Shown here: positions 54,473 to 62,716 of the stretch, in pieces | Numbering within the stretch: position 1 is the first letter of the stretch | Layout: every line of letters begins with the position of its first letter | Assembly (NCBI RefSeq): GCF_020405185.1 | Contig: NZ_CP084463.1 | Location: 372,001 to 436,000, forward strand | Direction: 5' to 3' | DNA length: 64,000 bases | From: Halomicrobium salinisoli | Lineage (GTDB): Archaea; Halobacteriota; Halobacteria; Halobacteriales; Haloarculaceae | Translations under genes and position numbers: made by a program | The notes under the pieces: model-generated | Seen by the model: the letters and a program-made list of their open reading frames with translations, nothing else | The model's database searches: none | Told to the model about the DNA's origin: nothing

Positions 54473-54915
54473 GTGCGGAACTCGAACACCTCCTCGTCGC
54501 CGTTGACGACGATCTTGACGCGGTGATCGCCGGACGAGAGCGTCGCCGAGATCTCGAGGCGGACGACCTCGCCCGGCCCCCAGCTGTCGGCGCCGCCCAG
54601 CAGCGTCGCGGTCACGTCGGTCGCGTACCGCCCGTCGACGAACACGTCGATCAGGTCGGGAGCGAGGCGCTCGGACCCCGTGTTCTTCACGTGCAGCGTG
54701 ACGTTGCCGTCGCCCTCGCTGTCGTAGACGGCGTCGCTGCCGGCGTCCGAGATGATCTCGACGTCGGTCCTGACCTCGGAGCTGACGTCCAGCCCCTGGT
54801 CGCTGATCGCGTTGCTGAGCCGGTTGACCGAGTCGGTGAACACGCCGACCACGCTGGCCGCGACGACCATGCTCGCGATGAAGATGATCAGGTGCGAGAC
54901 GGAGGCGCTGGCCAT
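54469..54915 (-). CDS. arlG: archaellum stator/filament-associated protein ArlG (FlaG)
   Basis: A 148-residue protein with one N-terminal membrane helix (about 6-24: [18 protein letters not shown]) followed by a beta-sandwich domain outside the cell. ArlG and ArlF form the stator that binds the S-layer. The order F-G-H-I-J and tight junctions confirm identity. It starts directly after the arlF stop and overlaps arlH by four bases. Confidence 0.9.
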   Translation of the reverse strand: MASASVSHLIIFIASMVVAASVVGVFTDSVNRLSNAISDQGLDVSSEVRTDVEIISDAGSDAVYDSEGDGNVTLHVKNTGSERLAPDLIDVFVDGRYATDVTATLLGGADSWGPGEVVRLEISATLSSGDHRVKIVVNGDEEVFEFRT

Positions 54916-55356
54916 CTACGTCACCACCTCGGTCCGCTCCGTCGCGGCGACGCCGGGGCCGGTCACGAGCTTCACGCGCCCCGGATCCGTCCCGAGCGAC
55001 GCGTTGATCGTCAGCCGCTCCTGGGGGAGCCACAGGTCGGTGTCGGGGTCCCCGTCGACCTCGGTCGCGTAGCCCGAGAGGTAGCGGTTGTCCGCCAGGA
55101 GATCGACGTCGCCGACGGTCAGCTCGGTCGCCCCGGTGTTGTTGGCGCGGACGGTCAGCTCCTCGGCCGTGCTGTTGTACTCCGCGAGGGTCAGGTCGAT
55201 CGCGGTGTTCTGCGCGACGATCGTCCGGTCCGTCCGATCGTCCTGGGCCTCGTGGACGTTCTCGAACCCGTTCGCGGTGGCGGTGTAGAACATCCCGAAG
55301 GCGACGAACAGGCCGACGAAGACGATGGCCGCGGAGCCGCTAACGCTGAAGCCCAT
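54916..55356 (-). CDS. arlF: archaellum stator protein ArlF (FlaF)
   Basis: A 146-residue protein with an N-terminal helix ([20 protein letters not shown]) similar to a type-IV-pilin-like segment, then a beta-rich extracellular domain ([19 protein letters not shown]). ArlF binds S-layer protein and anchors the motor. The ATG at 55356 lies inside the end of arlCE (17-base overlap); a GTG at 55365 is an alternative that adds three residues. Confidence 0.88.
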   Translation of the reverse strand: MGFSVSGSAAIVFVGLFVAFGMFYTATANGFENVHEAQDDRTDRTIVAQNTAIDLTLAEYNSTAEELTVRANNTGATELTVGDVDLLADNRYLSGYATEVDGDPDTDLWLPQERLTINASLGTDPGRVKLVTGPGVAATERTEVVT

Positions 55357-56815
55357 CGGCACCACCTCCGACGAGCTTCGACAGCGCCACCGCCTCGCCG
55401 CCGCCGTCGAGCTGGCTGACGTACCGCAGGCTCTGCGTGTGGTGGTCGATCGTGAGTCCGCCCGACCCGCCGTCGACGTCGTCGAACCCGCGCAGGACGT
55501 CCTGGAGCTGCTCGGCGACGGACTCGTCGATCCAGTCGATGGTCTCGTAGTAGTCGATCGCGCGCGCGGCCTCGCGGTAGCCGGCCTGCTCGACGAGGTA
55601 CTCGAGCCACTCGACGACGATCAGGTCGCCAGCGAACCCGTCCGGCAGCTCCGCGAGGTACGGCTTGCCGTCGTCGTCCGCGCCCGTCGCGTCGTCCGTA
55701 GTCGCCGCGGCCGCGGGCTCGGGCTCGGGTTCCGGTTCGGGCTCCGGTTCGGTATCGGGTTCCGCCGTCGTCGCGGGCTCCGGCTCGACCGCGGGTTCGG
55801 GCTCCGCCGCGGGCTCGGGGTCCGCGGTCGCGCCCGCGTCGTCCTCCTCGATGACCTCGTCGAACAGGTCGTCGTCGGCGAGGTCGTCCATCTCGTCGTC
55901 GGCCTCCTCCTCGCCGTCGTCGAACGGCTCGTCGCCGTCCTCCTCCTCGGCCCACTCGGCGTCGCCCGACTCGTACTCGTCTTTCAGCTCCTGGAAGGAC
56001 TTGCCGCCCTCGCCGTCGTCGTCACCGCCTCCGCCGTCACCGCCGTCGCCGCCTGCGCCGTCCAGGTCGTCGTCGAACGGGTCGTCGTCGCCGTCGTCGT
56101 CGAACCCGTCGTCGAAGGGGTCGTCACCGTCGTCCTCCTCGACGAGGTCGTCGTCGAAGAAGCCCTCCGCGTCCGCGTCGGCGATGTCCTCGTCGAGCTC
56201 CTCCTCCTCTTCCTCCTCGCCGTCGCCGTCGAACAGGCCGAAGGAGCTGTCCTGGTCCATCCCGCCGCCCATGCCGGCGTCGATGTCGTCGGCGAAGGGG
56301 TTGACCCCGCGCGTGACCATCTCGTAGATGTCCAGCAGCTTCCGGACGTTCTCCTCGACCTCTTCGACGGACTCGCTGATCTGTTCGTTCTCCGTGCGGA
56401 CGGTGCTGACCGTCGAGGACAGCGACCCGACCTCGTTCTCCAGTTCGTCGAGGCGGTGCTCTAGCTCGTCGGTCCCGGCGCCTCCGGCGTCGTCCATGTC
56501 GCCGAACTCGTCGTCGCCGAACCCGTCGTCGTCGAGTCCGCCGAGGTCGCCGCCGTCGTCCATCCCGCCCAGTCCGCCGAGGTCGTCCTCGTCACCCTCT
56601 TCGGCCATCAGCCCGCCGCCGTCGGCCAGCTCCTCCGTGCCGCCGCCGCTGCCGCCCTCGTCGTCGTCCGAGAGGATGGAGTCGAAGACGTTCCTGATAC
56701 TCATCCCGGCCGCGCCGCTCGCGAGCAGCACGGCGAGCGGGAGTCCCCCGTCGGGAAGCGTTACCTGCGCAGTCGGGACGAGCTCGATACCACTCATTGA
56801 CAGGGTAGTTGCCAT
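55340..56815 (-). CDS. arlCE: archaellum switch-complex protein ArlCE (fused FlaC-FlaE)
   Basis: Links the archaellum motor to the chemotaxis system. In 491 residues, a coiled-coil FlaC part (LEHRLDELENEVGSLSSTVS to about 175) is followed by a ~200-residue Asp/Glu/Gly-rich linker and then a FlaD/E domain (KPYLAELPDGFAGDLIVVEW to the end). The usual haloarchaeal start is MSIRNVFDSILSDD at 56704. The longer start at 56815 is used here because a TATA box lies 26 bases before it; it adds 37 residues, some hydrophobic (LPLAVLLASGAAG). Both starts remain possible. Confidence 0.88.
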   Translation of the reverse strand: MATTLSMSGIELVPTAQVTLPDGGLPLAVLLASGAAGMSIRNVFDSILSDDDEGGSGGGTEELADGGGLMAEEGDEDDLGGLGGMDDGGDLGGLDDDGFGDDEFGDMDDAGGAGTDELEHRLDELENEVGSLSSTVSTVRTENEQISESVEEVEENVRKLLDIYEMVTRGVNPFADDIDAGMGGGMDQDSSFGLFDGDGEEEEEEELDEDIADADAEGFFDDDLVEEDDGDDPFDDGFDDDGDDDPFDDDLDGAGGDGGDGGGGDDDGEGGKSFQELKDEYESGDAEWAEEEDGDEPFDDGEEEADDEMDDLADDDLFDEVIEEDDAGATADPEPAAEPEPAVEPEPATTAEPDTEPEPEPEPEPEPAAAATTDDATGADDDGKPYLAELPDGFAGDLIVVEWLEYLVEQAGYREAARAIDYYETIDWIDESVAEQLQDVLRGFDDVDGGSGGLTIDHHTQSLRYVSQLDGGGEAVALSKLVGGGADGLQR

Positions 56816-56837
56816 TCACACTCTTGAAGATTCTGGC

Positions 56838-56846
56838 TATGATATC
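56838..56846 (-). promoter_or_regulatory. TATA box of the arl operon
   Basis: On the minus strand ATATCATAG is centred about 27 bases before the ATG at 56815. The rest of the 240-base gap up to the cheD stop at 57056 is AT-richer than the surroundings and contains a second TATA-like GAATATACC near 57010. No gene is supported there. Confidence 0.5.
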
Positions 56847-57055
56847 GAATGTGATAACAAAACGCGCCGTTTCGAGCTTGCGACGTTGTACCAATCCAGC
56901 GGCCGGTGTAAGGAGGTGGCGATAGAACCCACGAAACGCCTGATCTCGAAATCTACGAGGGTTGTATCCCGGGCGCGCGCTCGCCGCCGAGAACCGTTGT
57001 TGTCCTGGTATATTCGGTGAAAACTGACCGCCGTCTCGCCTTCTGTTTTCAATTC

Positions 57056-57574
57056 CTATAACGTAGTGGCGTCCTGGTCGGCGCTCTTGACCACCAGGTC
57101 GCCGGTGGGTCCCTCCAGGCGCAGCGACCGGCCGTGCCGGCCGCCGACGTCCTCGGCGACGATCGGGACGCCGTGCTCGTCGAGGGCCTCGCGGACCGCG
57201 TCCACGTTCCGGGTCCCGATCGAGGACCCGTCCCCGGAGAGGTCGAGCATGTCGCTGCCCCCGGCGATCTTGGCCTCGAGCTCGTCGGGGTCGGCGCCCG
57301 CATCGGCCATCGCGTCGAGCAGGACCGCCACGCCGGTGTCGGCGAACTTCGCGCGCGCGCCCTCGCCCTCCTCGGCGGCGGGCAGCATCACGTGGACCAG
57401 CCCGGCGACCCCGGCCGTCGGATCGTACAGCCCGACGCCGACGCACGAACCGAGCCCGCTGGTCGTCAGCACCGTGTTCCCCGCCGCGACCTCGTACTCG
57501 GCGATGCCGACCTTCCGCCGGTCGGGCGCCGGCTCCGCGCTCTCGTCCGCGGAACTCCCGTCGTAGACTTTCAT
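57056..57574 (-). CDS. cheD: chemoreceptor glutamine deamidase CheD
   Basis: Deamidates glutamines in chemoreceptors and works with CheC in adaptation. The 172-residue protein shows the Cys-His-Thr catalytic set: Cys44 in LGSCVGVGLYD, His61 in GLVHVMLP and Thr80 in KFADTGV. In haloarchaea CheD interacts with CheC and the CheF adaptors. The gene begins one base after the cheC stop and is the last gene of cheY-cheC-cheD. Confidence 0.94.
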   Translation of the reverse strand: MKVYDGSSADESAEPAPDRRKVGIAEYEVAAGNTVLTTSGLGSCVGVGLYDPTAGVAGLVHVMLPAAEEGEGARAKFADTGVAVLLDAMADAGADPDELEAKIAGGSDMLDLSGDGSSIGTRNVDAVREALDEHGVPIVAEDVGGRHGRSLRLEGPTGDLVVKSADQDATTL

Positions 57575-57575
57575 G

Positions 57576-58808
57576 TCAGAACAGTCCTTCCGCGTCGGCC
57601 TCGGTCTGGTCGGCCCGGTCGGGATCGAGCGCCTCCAGCGCCTCGCGGAGCCCGCGCCCGTCCGGGAGCGCGTGGATCTCGCTCGCGAACTCGACGTCGT
57701 CGGTCCGCATCGTCGCGTCGACGACGAAGGCGTGCTCGCGGTCCCGTCCGACCTGGGCGGCCAGCGGGTCGACGATGGCCTGGCCCATGTCGTGGACCAG
57801 CTCCGGCGGGGTGTGATCGATGGTCGTCTGCAACACGTTCGCCCAGCCGTCGACGAACCCGCTGGTGACGACGTTGCCCAGTTCCTCGATGGCCGCCTTG
57901 TGCTCGCCGGTCACGCCCGCACCGTCGGGCGCGGTGGGCATCAGCGCTTCGGCGACCGTCACCGCCGACTCCTCGTCGAACAGCACCAGCAGGTAGCCGC
58001 TGGGCGTACCCGACAGCTCGACGACCGTGCCCACGTAGGTGTCAGACCCGATCCGCCGGGGGACGTCCTCGATGGGCGCGAAGCTGATCCCGGTCACCTC
58101 GGCCTCCGTGGGGATGCCGGTCATCATCTCGACGTTGTCGGCCGCGGTGGCCGTCCCCGTCCGGGTCATCTCGTTGAACACCTCCAGTTTGTCGACCGGG
58201 ACGGCCTCGCTCCCGCCGTCGCCGATGTCGGCCATCAGGTCGGTCAGCGCGCCCTGCTCCGGGAGCACGTAGATGTAGAAGTTCACCGACTCTCCGACCC
58301 ACTCGATCTCCGAGGCGAACACGAAGACCTGCTCGCGTGTCGCTCCCTGCGGTCGCTCACCCACGCTCCCGTTCGGGTCCGGGAGAACGGCCGGCCCCTC
58401 GCGCTCGACGTACTCGGGCGGGCTGTGTTCGATCGTCGTCTCGAGGTAGTCCGCCCAGCCGTCGACGAACCCGCTCATCATGATGTTGCCGATCTCCTCG
58501 ACGCCGCTCTGGACCATGGCCGGGGTGGTCTCCCCGGGAAGCATCTCGCCGGCGATGGTCTCGGCGGAGTCGGCGTCGAACGCCAGAACCGCGTCGCCCT
58601 CGAGGCCGCCGGTGAGGTCGAACCGGACGCCGACGGCCTCCGTCCCGCGCAGTTCCCCGCCGACGTCTTCCCGGTTCATCAGCGTGATCCGCGTGACGTC
58701 GACGGCGGCGTCGATCCCGGTCAGTTGCGACAGGGACGCCGTCGCCGCCTCGCTGCCCTCGCGGGCCAGTCTGTTGACCGTCCCGAACGACTGGACGTCG
58801 ACGCGCAT
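57576..58808 (-). CDS. cheC: two-domain CheC phosphatase-like protein with in-frame repeat insertion
   Basis: A 410-residue double CheC protein. CheC proteins remove phosphate from CheY-P and bind CheD. The first domain has the active-site pattern Ser101-x3-Glu105-x2-Asn108 (SGVEEIGN), the second Glu309-x2-Asn312 (EELGN) with Ala at the Ser/Asp position. Between them, residues about 148-160 (SVGERPQGATREQ) are encoded by a dispersed repeat that is also found outside genes at 12268-12290. It lies in a loop, and the frame stays open. The stop is adjacent to cheD, and the start follows the cheY stop immediately. Confidence 0.9.
   Translation of the reverse strand: MRVDVQSFGTVNRLAREGSEAATASLSQLTGIDAAVDVTRITLMNREDVGGELRGTEAVGVRFDLTGGLEGDAVLAFDADSAETIAGEMLPGETTPAMVQSGVEEIGNIMMSGFVDGWADYLETTIEHSPPEYVEREGPAVLPDPNGSVGERPQGATREQVFVFASEIEWVGESVNFYIYVLPEQGALTDLMADIGDGGSEAVPVDKLEVFNEMTRTGTATAADNVEMMTGIPTEAEVTGISFAPIEDVPRRIGSDTYVGTVVELSGTPSGYLLVLFDEESAVTVAEALMPTAPDGAGVTGEHKAAIEELGNVVTSGFVDGWANVLQTTIDHTPPELVHDMGQAIVDPLAAQVGRDREHAFVVDATMRTDDVEFASEIHALPDGRGLREALEALDPDRADQTEADAEGLF
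58338..58376. repeat. dispersed repeat inside cheC
   Basis: GTCGCTCCCTGCGGTCGCTC at 58339-58358 is identical to bases near 12269-12288 in a non-coding region. A following CTCCCGTTCGG resembles the CTCCCCGTTCGG at 12286. It carries the common 11-mer TCCCTGCGGTC (58344-58354). In the cheC frame it adds about a dozen residues. Confidence 0.65.
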
Positions 58809-59168
58809 CTACGAGGGGACGACGTCCTCGATGGCTTCCATGACGCTCGGTTTCTGGAAGGGCTTGGTGATGTAACCGTCCGCACCGGCCTTGACGGCCT
58901 CCTTCATCTTCTCCTCCTGGCCGACGCTGGTACACATGATGACGTTCGCGTCCGGGTTCTCGGTCTTGATCTCGTCCGTGGCCTCGATGCCGTCCCTGAT
59001 CGGCATCACGATGTCCATCATCACGAGGTCGGGCCGCTCCTCCTCGTAGACCTCGACGGCCTCGACTCCGTTCTCGACCTCCCCGACGATGGTGTGGTCC
59101 TCTTCCAGGATCTCGCGCAGGAGGTTGCGCATGAACTCCGAGTCGTCCGCGATCAGTACGTCCGGCAT
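58809..59168 (-). CDS. cheY: chemotaxis response regulator CheY
   Basis: A 119-residue receiver domain that signals from CheA to the archaellum switch. The acidic pocket is Asp8/Asp9, the phosphorylated residue is Asp52 (VMMDIVMP), and Thr80 and Lys102 complete the active site. It has no DNA-binding domain. It is the first gene of cheY-cheC-cheD. GTTTAACT about 33 bases upstream is a likely TATA box. CheA, CheB and CheR are not in the window. Confidence 0.96.
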   Translation of the reverse strand: MPDVLIADDSEFMRNLLREILEEDHTIVGEVENGVEAVEVYEEERPDLVMMDIVMPIRDGIEATDEIKTENPDANVIMCTSVGQEEKMKEAVKAGADGYITKPFQKPSVMEAIEDVVPS

Positions 59169-59266
59169 TCTTGCGACGTACGTCTCGCGAACTCCCAGTT
59201 AAACCCTCGCTCGAAATTATCGCCTGTGATACCGACGACGGGCCGGTTTCCCGCGGTTTCGGCCCG

Positions 59267-61333
59267 TCAGAGGACCGGCAGCGCAGCGGCGAGAGCGCGC
59301 GCCACTCCGAGGGCCGCCTGCCCGTACTGGACGTACTCGACGCCCACCAGCAGGTAGAACGCGGTAGTCGTCCCCGCGGTCGTCCCCAGGGCCGCGGCGA
59401 CCGCGCGGTGGCTCACCCGAGCGGGGCTGAGGGACCGCCCCGCGACGGCGGTCCCGGCCAGCGCGGCCGCGCCCAGCCCGACCAGCGCGTGGAACTGGAA
59501 CGCCTCGCCGACGGCCACGTCGAGGACCGTCAGCGTCCCTGCCAGCAGCGCGCCGCCGCCAAGCACCGCCAGGCCGTACGCGGCCGCTGCAACGCGGGTC
59601 CGGGCCTCCAGAGCAGAACTGACCGCCGGGAGACGGGCGACCAGGTAGATTCCGAGCGGCATCACGGGCAGTACGTACCGGACGGTGATCTGGCTGTGCA
59701 GCGGCAACCGCCAGGCGAAGATTACGAGGAACGTGGCGATCCACGCGACCGCCAGGAGGTCCGTCTGCGCCGCCGGCGACAGCCGCCGGACGCTCGTTAC
59801 CGCGGACCGCAGTGCCGCGGTCCGACCGGATCGCAGCCCCTCAGTCCGCCGCCGGAGCCGCCGCGCCGCGACGACCGGTGTCGCCAGTAGCGCTCCCAGC
59901 AGCGGCGCGGCCTCCAGCACGGTGAGTTCGATTGCCTCGTAGTCGGTGTGGACGTAGTTCACGCCCGGGATCCGACCGCTGCGGATCAGGACGTTCCAGA
60001 GCCACTCTCGCCGGGACAGGGTCGCGAGCCCCTCCGTGATCGTCAACTGCACGAACCACGCGATGTGTAGCACTTCCCCCGTGATGACCGACGGGACAGC
60101 GAAGCCGATTTCGTCGAGCAGGCCACCCCCGGTGTCGCCTCCGCCGTCGCCGTCGCTCCCGTCGCCCGACCCGCCAGCGTCCCCGCCAGCGCCACCGAAC
60201 CCGCCAGCGTCCCCGGAGCCCCCCTCTGTCGTCGGAACCAGTCCGTCCTCGCCGACGGCAGGCGCGAGTTCGACGTCGCCCACGCCGACGCTCGGCAGCA
60301 GCCGCGGGGGTTTGATCGGGTTGCCGGTGATGAGAACGTTCGTCACGAAGAGCGGCAGGAGACCCAGCGCGAGTCCCGTCGCCCCGGCCCCTAGTCGCCG
60401 GCGGGTGGCCCGTTCGGTCAGCCGATCGACCGCGGCGAGGCTGACGAACAGGAAGAACCCCTCGAAGGCGTGGATCCACGCGATCAGCCCGACGACGCCA
60501 TAGGTGGACGCCAGCGCGAGGTCGCTGCTGCGGCCGTCCGCCCGACGACTCGTCGCGAAGCACAGTAGCCCGACGAAGATCAGCGCCGTGACCAGGGCGT
60601 GGCGCTTCGGGATCGTCGCCCAGAACGCGACCGGACTGGCCAGCGCCGTCGCGACGCCCGCCGCTACCGCAGGTCGCTGGCCGGTCGGGGCGAGCAACCG
60701 GTAACAGCACAGGCCGACGCCGGCCGCCGCGAACAGGCCCGTCGCCTGCAAGGCCACCAGCGGGAGCAGATCCCGCTCTATCGGCGCTCCCACGACGGCG
60801 TGGTGGACGAAGACGCCCAGCGCAAGCACTGCGCCGCCGATGCGGACCCACCGACGCTCGAGCGCGTCGCCGACCAGTCGTGCCAGCCAGACTACCGCCA
60901 GGCTCCAGGCCCCGGCCAGCAGGAGACTCGGTTGCGCGACGACCGCCCCGGCCTCCAGCGCGAGCAACAGCGGCAGCGACAGGACGGCCTGTCCGTAGTT
61001 GCGCCCGTACAGCGTACCGTCGACCTCGTGGAGACCCGGCATCGTCCCCATCGTCAGCGAGTACCGGATCTCGCGGATCGCCAGGTGGCCGTCGCCGACC
61101 GCAACCATCGCGTTCGCGACGGTGTACGTGTCCGTGACGAAGATCCCGACTCGCCAGGTCAGCGAGAGGACCACGACGAGGGCGAGCCACAGCGCCAGTC
61201 CGGTTCGGTCGCCGAAGACGAACCGCCCCGTCCGGCGCGTCCAGTCGCCGACGGTGGCCCGCCGCAGCCACTCTCGGGCGGCCGCCGCTGGATCCTCGTC
61301 CTCCGCGTCCACGGACTCCGTCTGCTCGCTCAC
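59267..61333 (-). CDS. large polytopic membrane protein, GT-C glycosyltransferase-like
   Basis: A 688-residue protein with about twelve predicted membrane helices and a Gly/Asp/Ser-rich loop (about 360-405). After the first helix an extracellular loop begins TDTYTVANAMVAVGDGHLA, with an acidic residue placed as in GT-C glycosyltransferases that use polyprenyl-linked sugars; this assignment is tentative. The start is GTG at 61333, overlapping the stop of the upstream secreted-protein gene by four bases (GTGA). The location between che and archaellin genes suggests, but does not prove, a surface-glycosylation role. Confidence 0.6.
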   Translation of the reverse strand: MSEQTESVDAEDEDPAAAAREWLRRATVGDWTRRTGRFVFGDRTGLALWLALVVVLSLTWRVGIFVTDTYTVANAMVAVGDGHLAIREIRYSLTMGTMPGLHEVDGTLYGRNYGQAVLSLPLLLALEAGAVVAQPSLLLAGAWSLAVVWLARLVGDALERRWVRIGGAVLALGVFVHHAVVGAPIERDLLPLVALQATGLFAAAGVGLCCYRLLAPTGQRPAVAAGVATALASPVAFWATIPKRHALVTALIFVGLLCFATSRRADGRSSDLALASTYGVVGLIAWIHAFEGFFLFVSLAAVDRLTERATRRRLGAGATGLALGLLPLFVTNVLITGNPIKPPRLLPSVGVGDVELAPAVGEDGLVPTTEGGSGDAGGFGGAGGDAGGSGDGSDGDGGGDTGGGLLDEIGFAVPSVITGEVLHIAWFVQLTITEGLATLSRREWLWNVLIRSGRIPGVNYVHTDYEAIELTVLEAAPLLGALLATPVVAARRLRRRTEGLRSGRTAALRSAVTSVRRLSPAAQTDLLAVAWIATFLVIFAWRLPLHSQITVRYVLPVMPLGIYLVARLPAVSSALEARTRVAAAAYGLAVLGGGALLAGTLTVLDVAVGEAFQFHALVGLGAAALAGTAVAGRSLSPARVSHRAVAAALGTTAGTTTAFYLLVGVEYVQYGQAALGVARALAAALPVL

Positions 61334-61809
61334 CGCGCCACCTCCACGGTCACGTTCCGGTCGTAGACCGTCCGGTGGGCCTCGAAGCTCTGGACGGCAA
61401 CGGTCACGCGGGCCCGGACGGGGCCGTCGGGCGCGTCGGGCCCGAGGCCGACGTCGCCGGGCGCGAGCCCGACGGTCGCTCCGTCGCCCGACCCGAGCAG
61501 GCGTCGCGCCTCCGCGTCCGCATCCAGCGCCGGTACCTGTACGCGGTACAGCACCTGCGGCGTTCCCTCGACGGCGTCTACCGCGACGGTCGCCTCCGGG
61601 ACCCGGAGGTACCACGTCCCGGTCCCGAACCGGCCGCGGTCGATGCGGAGGTCGTCGGCGGGCAGGGATGAGATTTCCGCGTCGGCCGTCCCGTCGCCCA
61701 GCGCCGTCGGCCGGTGTGTCGGCGCGTCGAGCAGCCCCGCCGGACCGCTCGCGGCGAGCGTCGCGAGGACGATACCGACGACGGCGACTTCGAGTGCCCG
61801 CACGGACAT
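61330..61809 (-). CDS. secreted or membrane-anchored protein, partner of the large membrane protein
   Basis: A 159-residue protein with one N-terminal hydrophobic segment (about 7-27) and a beta-rich domain outside the membrane (TGTWYLRVPEATVAVDAVEG, VRARVTVAVQSFEAHRTVY). No cysteines. It is coupled by a four-base overlap to the following membrane protein gene. A GATAAAGG TATA box (minus-strand CCTTTATC, 61835-61842) lies about 26 bases before the ATG. Family not recognised. Confidence 0.65.
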   Translation of the reverse strand: MSVRALEVAVVGIVLATLAASGPAGLLDAPTHRPTALGDGTADAEISSLPADDLRIDRGRFGTGTWYLRVPEATVAVDAVEGTPQVLYRVQVPALDADAEARRLLGSGDGATVGLAPGDVGLGPDAPDGPVRARVTVAVQSFEAHRTVYDRNVTVEVAR

Positions 61810-61849
61810 GCCCCTACCAAGAGCGAAAGTGGCTGATAAAGGATTCGGG

Positions 61850-62416
61850 CTACAGGCGGACGCCGTCGTCGTCGCCGACGGCGACGAGCAGGTCCGCGAT
61901 CGTGTCGTCCGGCGAGAGGTTCGTCGTCCTGACCAGCCGCTTGAGGCTCCCCGGCGGGTACCTGACCGGAACGCTGGACTCGCTCAGCAGGATGCCCAGC
62001 ACCTCCTCGACGGGCGTCTCGCTGTCGACCTGCCGCGCGTACCACAGCAGCAGGCTCTCGAAGACGGTGACGATGTCGTTCGACACTAGCTGCTGCTGGC
62101 TGACCGATCCGTCGAACTTCGCCGTCACGTCGAACCCGTACCGCGAGTTGTTCTCCGCGAAGCGGTCCTCGAGCCACTCGTGGACCGACGCGTCGGTCAG
62201 CTCCGGCGTCGGGTCCGGCCCCCGGTTCGTCGTCGGGTCCGGTTCCGGCTCGGGAGTCGGCGCTCGCTGCCGTCCCGCGTCGGTCCTGACGTCCGGCGAG
62301 ACCACGTAGCGTCCGTCGTCGATCTCGGTGACGTGTTCGTCGTCGGCGATGTCAAGCTCCTCGGGGGAGAGGATCTTGCCCTCCTCGGGGTTGACGTCGT
62401 CGGGCCCCCGGTCCAT
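61850..62416 (-). CDS. conserved haloarchaeal protein near motility genes
   Basis: A 188-residue soluble protein. The N-terminal 75 residues are acidic with a Pro/Glu-rich linker (PTPEPEPDPTTNRGPDPTPE); the C-terminal 110 are a compact helical domain (VHEWLEDRFAENNSRYGFDV, VSNDIVTVFESLLLWYARQV). It is found beside archaellum/chemotaxis genes here. No function known. The ATG at 62416 has a TATA-like GTTATACGG (62441-62446 core) at leaderless spacing. Confidence 0.65.
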   Translation of the reverse strand: MDRGPDDVNPEEGKILSPEELDIADDEHVTEIDDGRYVVSPDVRTDAGRQRAPTPEPEPDPTTNRGPDPTPELTDASVHEWLEDRFAENNSRYGFDVTAKFDGSVSQQQLVSNDIVTVFESLLLWYARQVDSETPVEEVLGILLSESSVPVRYPPGSLKRLVRTTNLSPDDTIADLLVAVGDDDGVRL

Positions 62417-62457
62417 GCCCTCAACTGTGACGACCAGCCGTATAACTCCGTCGGCGT

Positions 62458-62567
62458 CTCAGCGAGTGAAGCGAGGTGAGGTTCGGAAGGCGAGTGGAAC
62501 GAGCCTTCCGGCGGTCGCACGAGCGGAGTGACCGCGGGCTCGGAAAGCGAGTGGGACGGGCTTTCCG
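62458..62567. repeat. three 11-base-loop hairpins, two with covarying stems
   Basis: This lies in the 300-base gene-free stretch before the archaellin gene. CGGAAGGC/GCCTTCCG (62484-62510) and CGGAAAGC/GCTTTCCG (62541-62567) both have perfect 8-bp stems and loops GAGTGGAACGA and GAGTGGGACGG. The stems differ by a compensating G-C to A-T change. A weaker copy at 62458-62480 (CTCAGC/GGTGAG, loop GAGTGAAGCGA) precedes them. The rest of the gap to 62716 is GC-rich with no supported gene. Confidence 0.75.
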
Positions 62568-62716
62568 GCGGTTGCGCGAAGCGTTGCCGAGCGCAAGCCG
62601 GGGAGACGGACGGAGCGAGCCCGCTGGGACTCGGCGAGTACTGCGATGGAGACCACCGCGCCCTGGCGGCGCCGCTGGCGAACGCGAAAAGAGCGAAGAA
62701 GGAAAGCGAACGTCGT

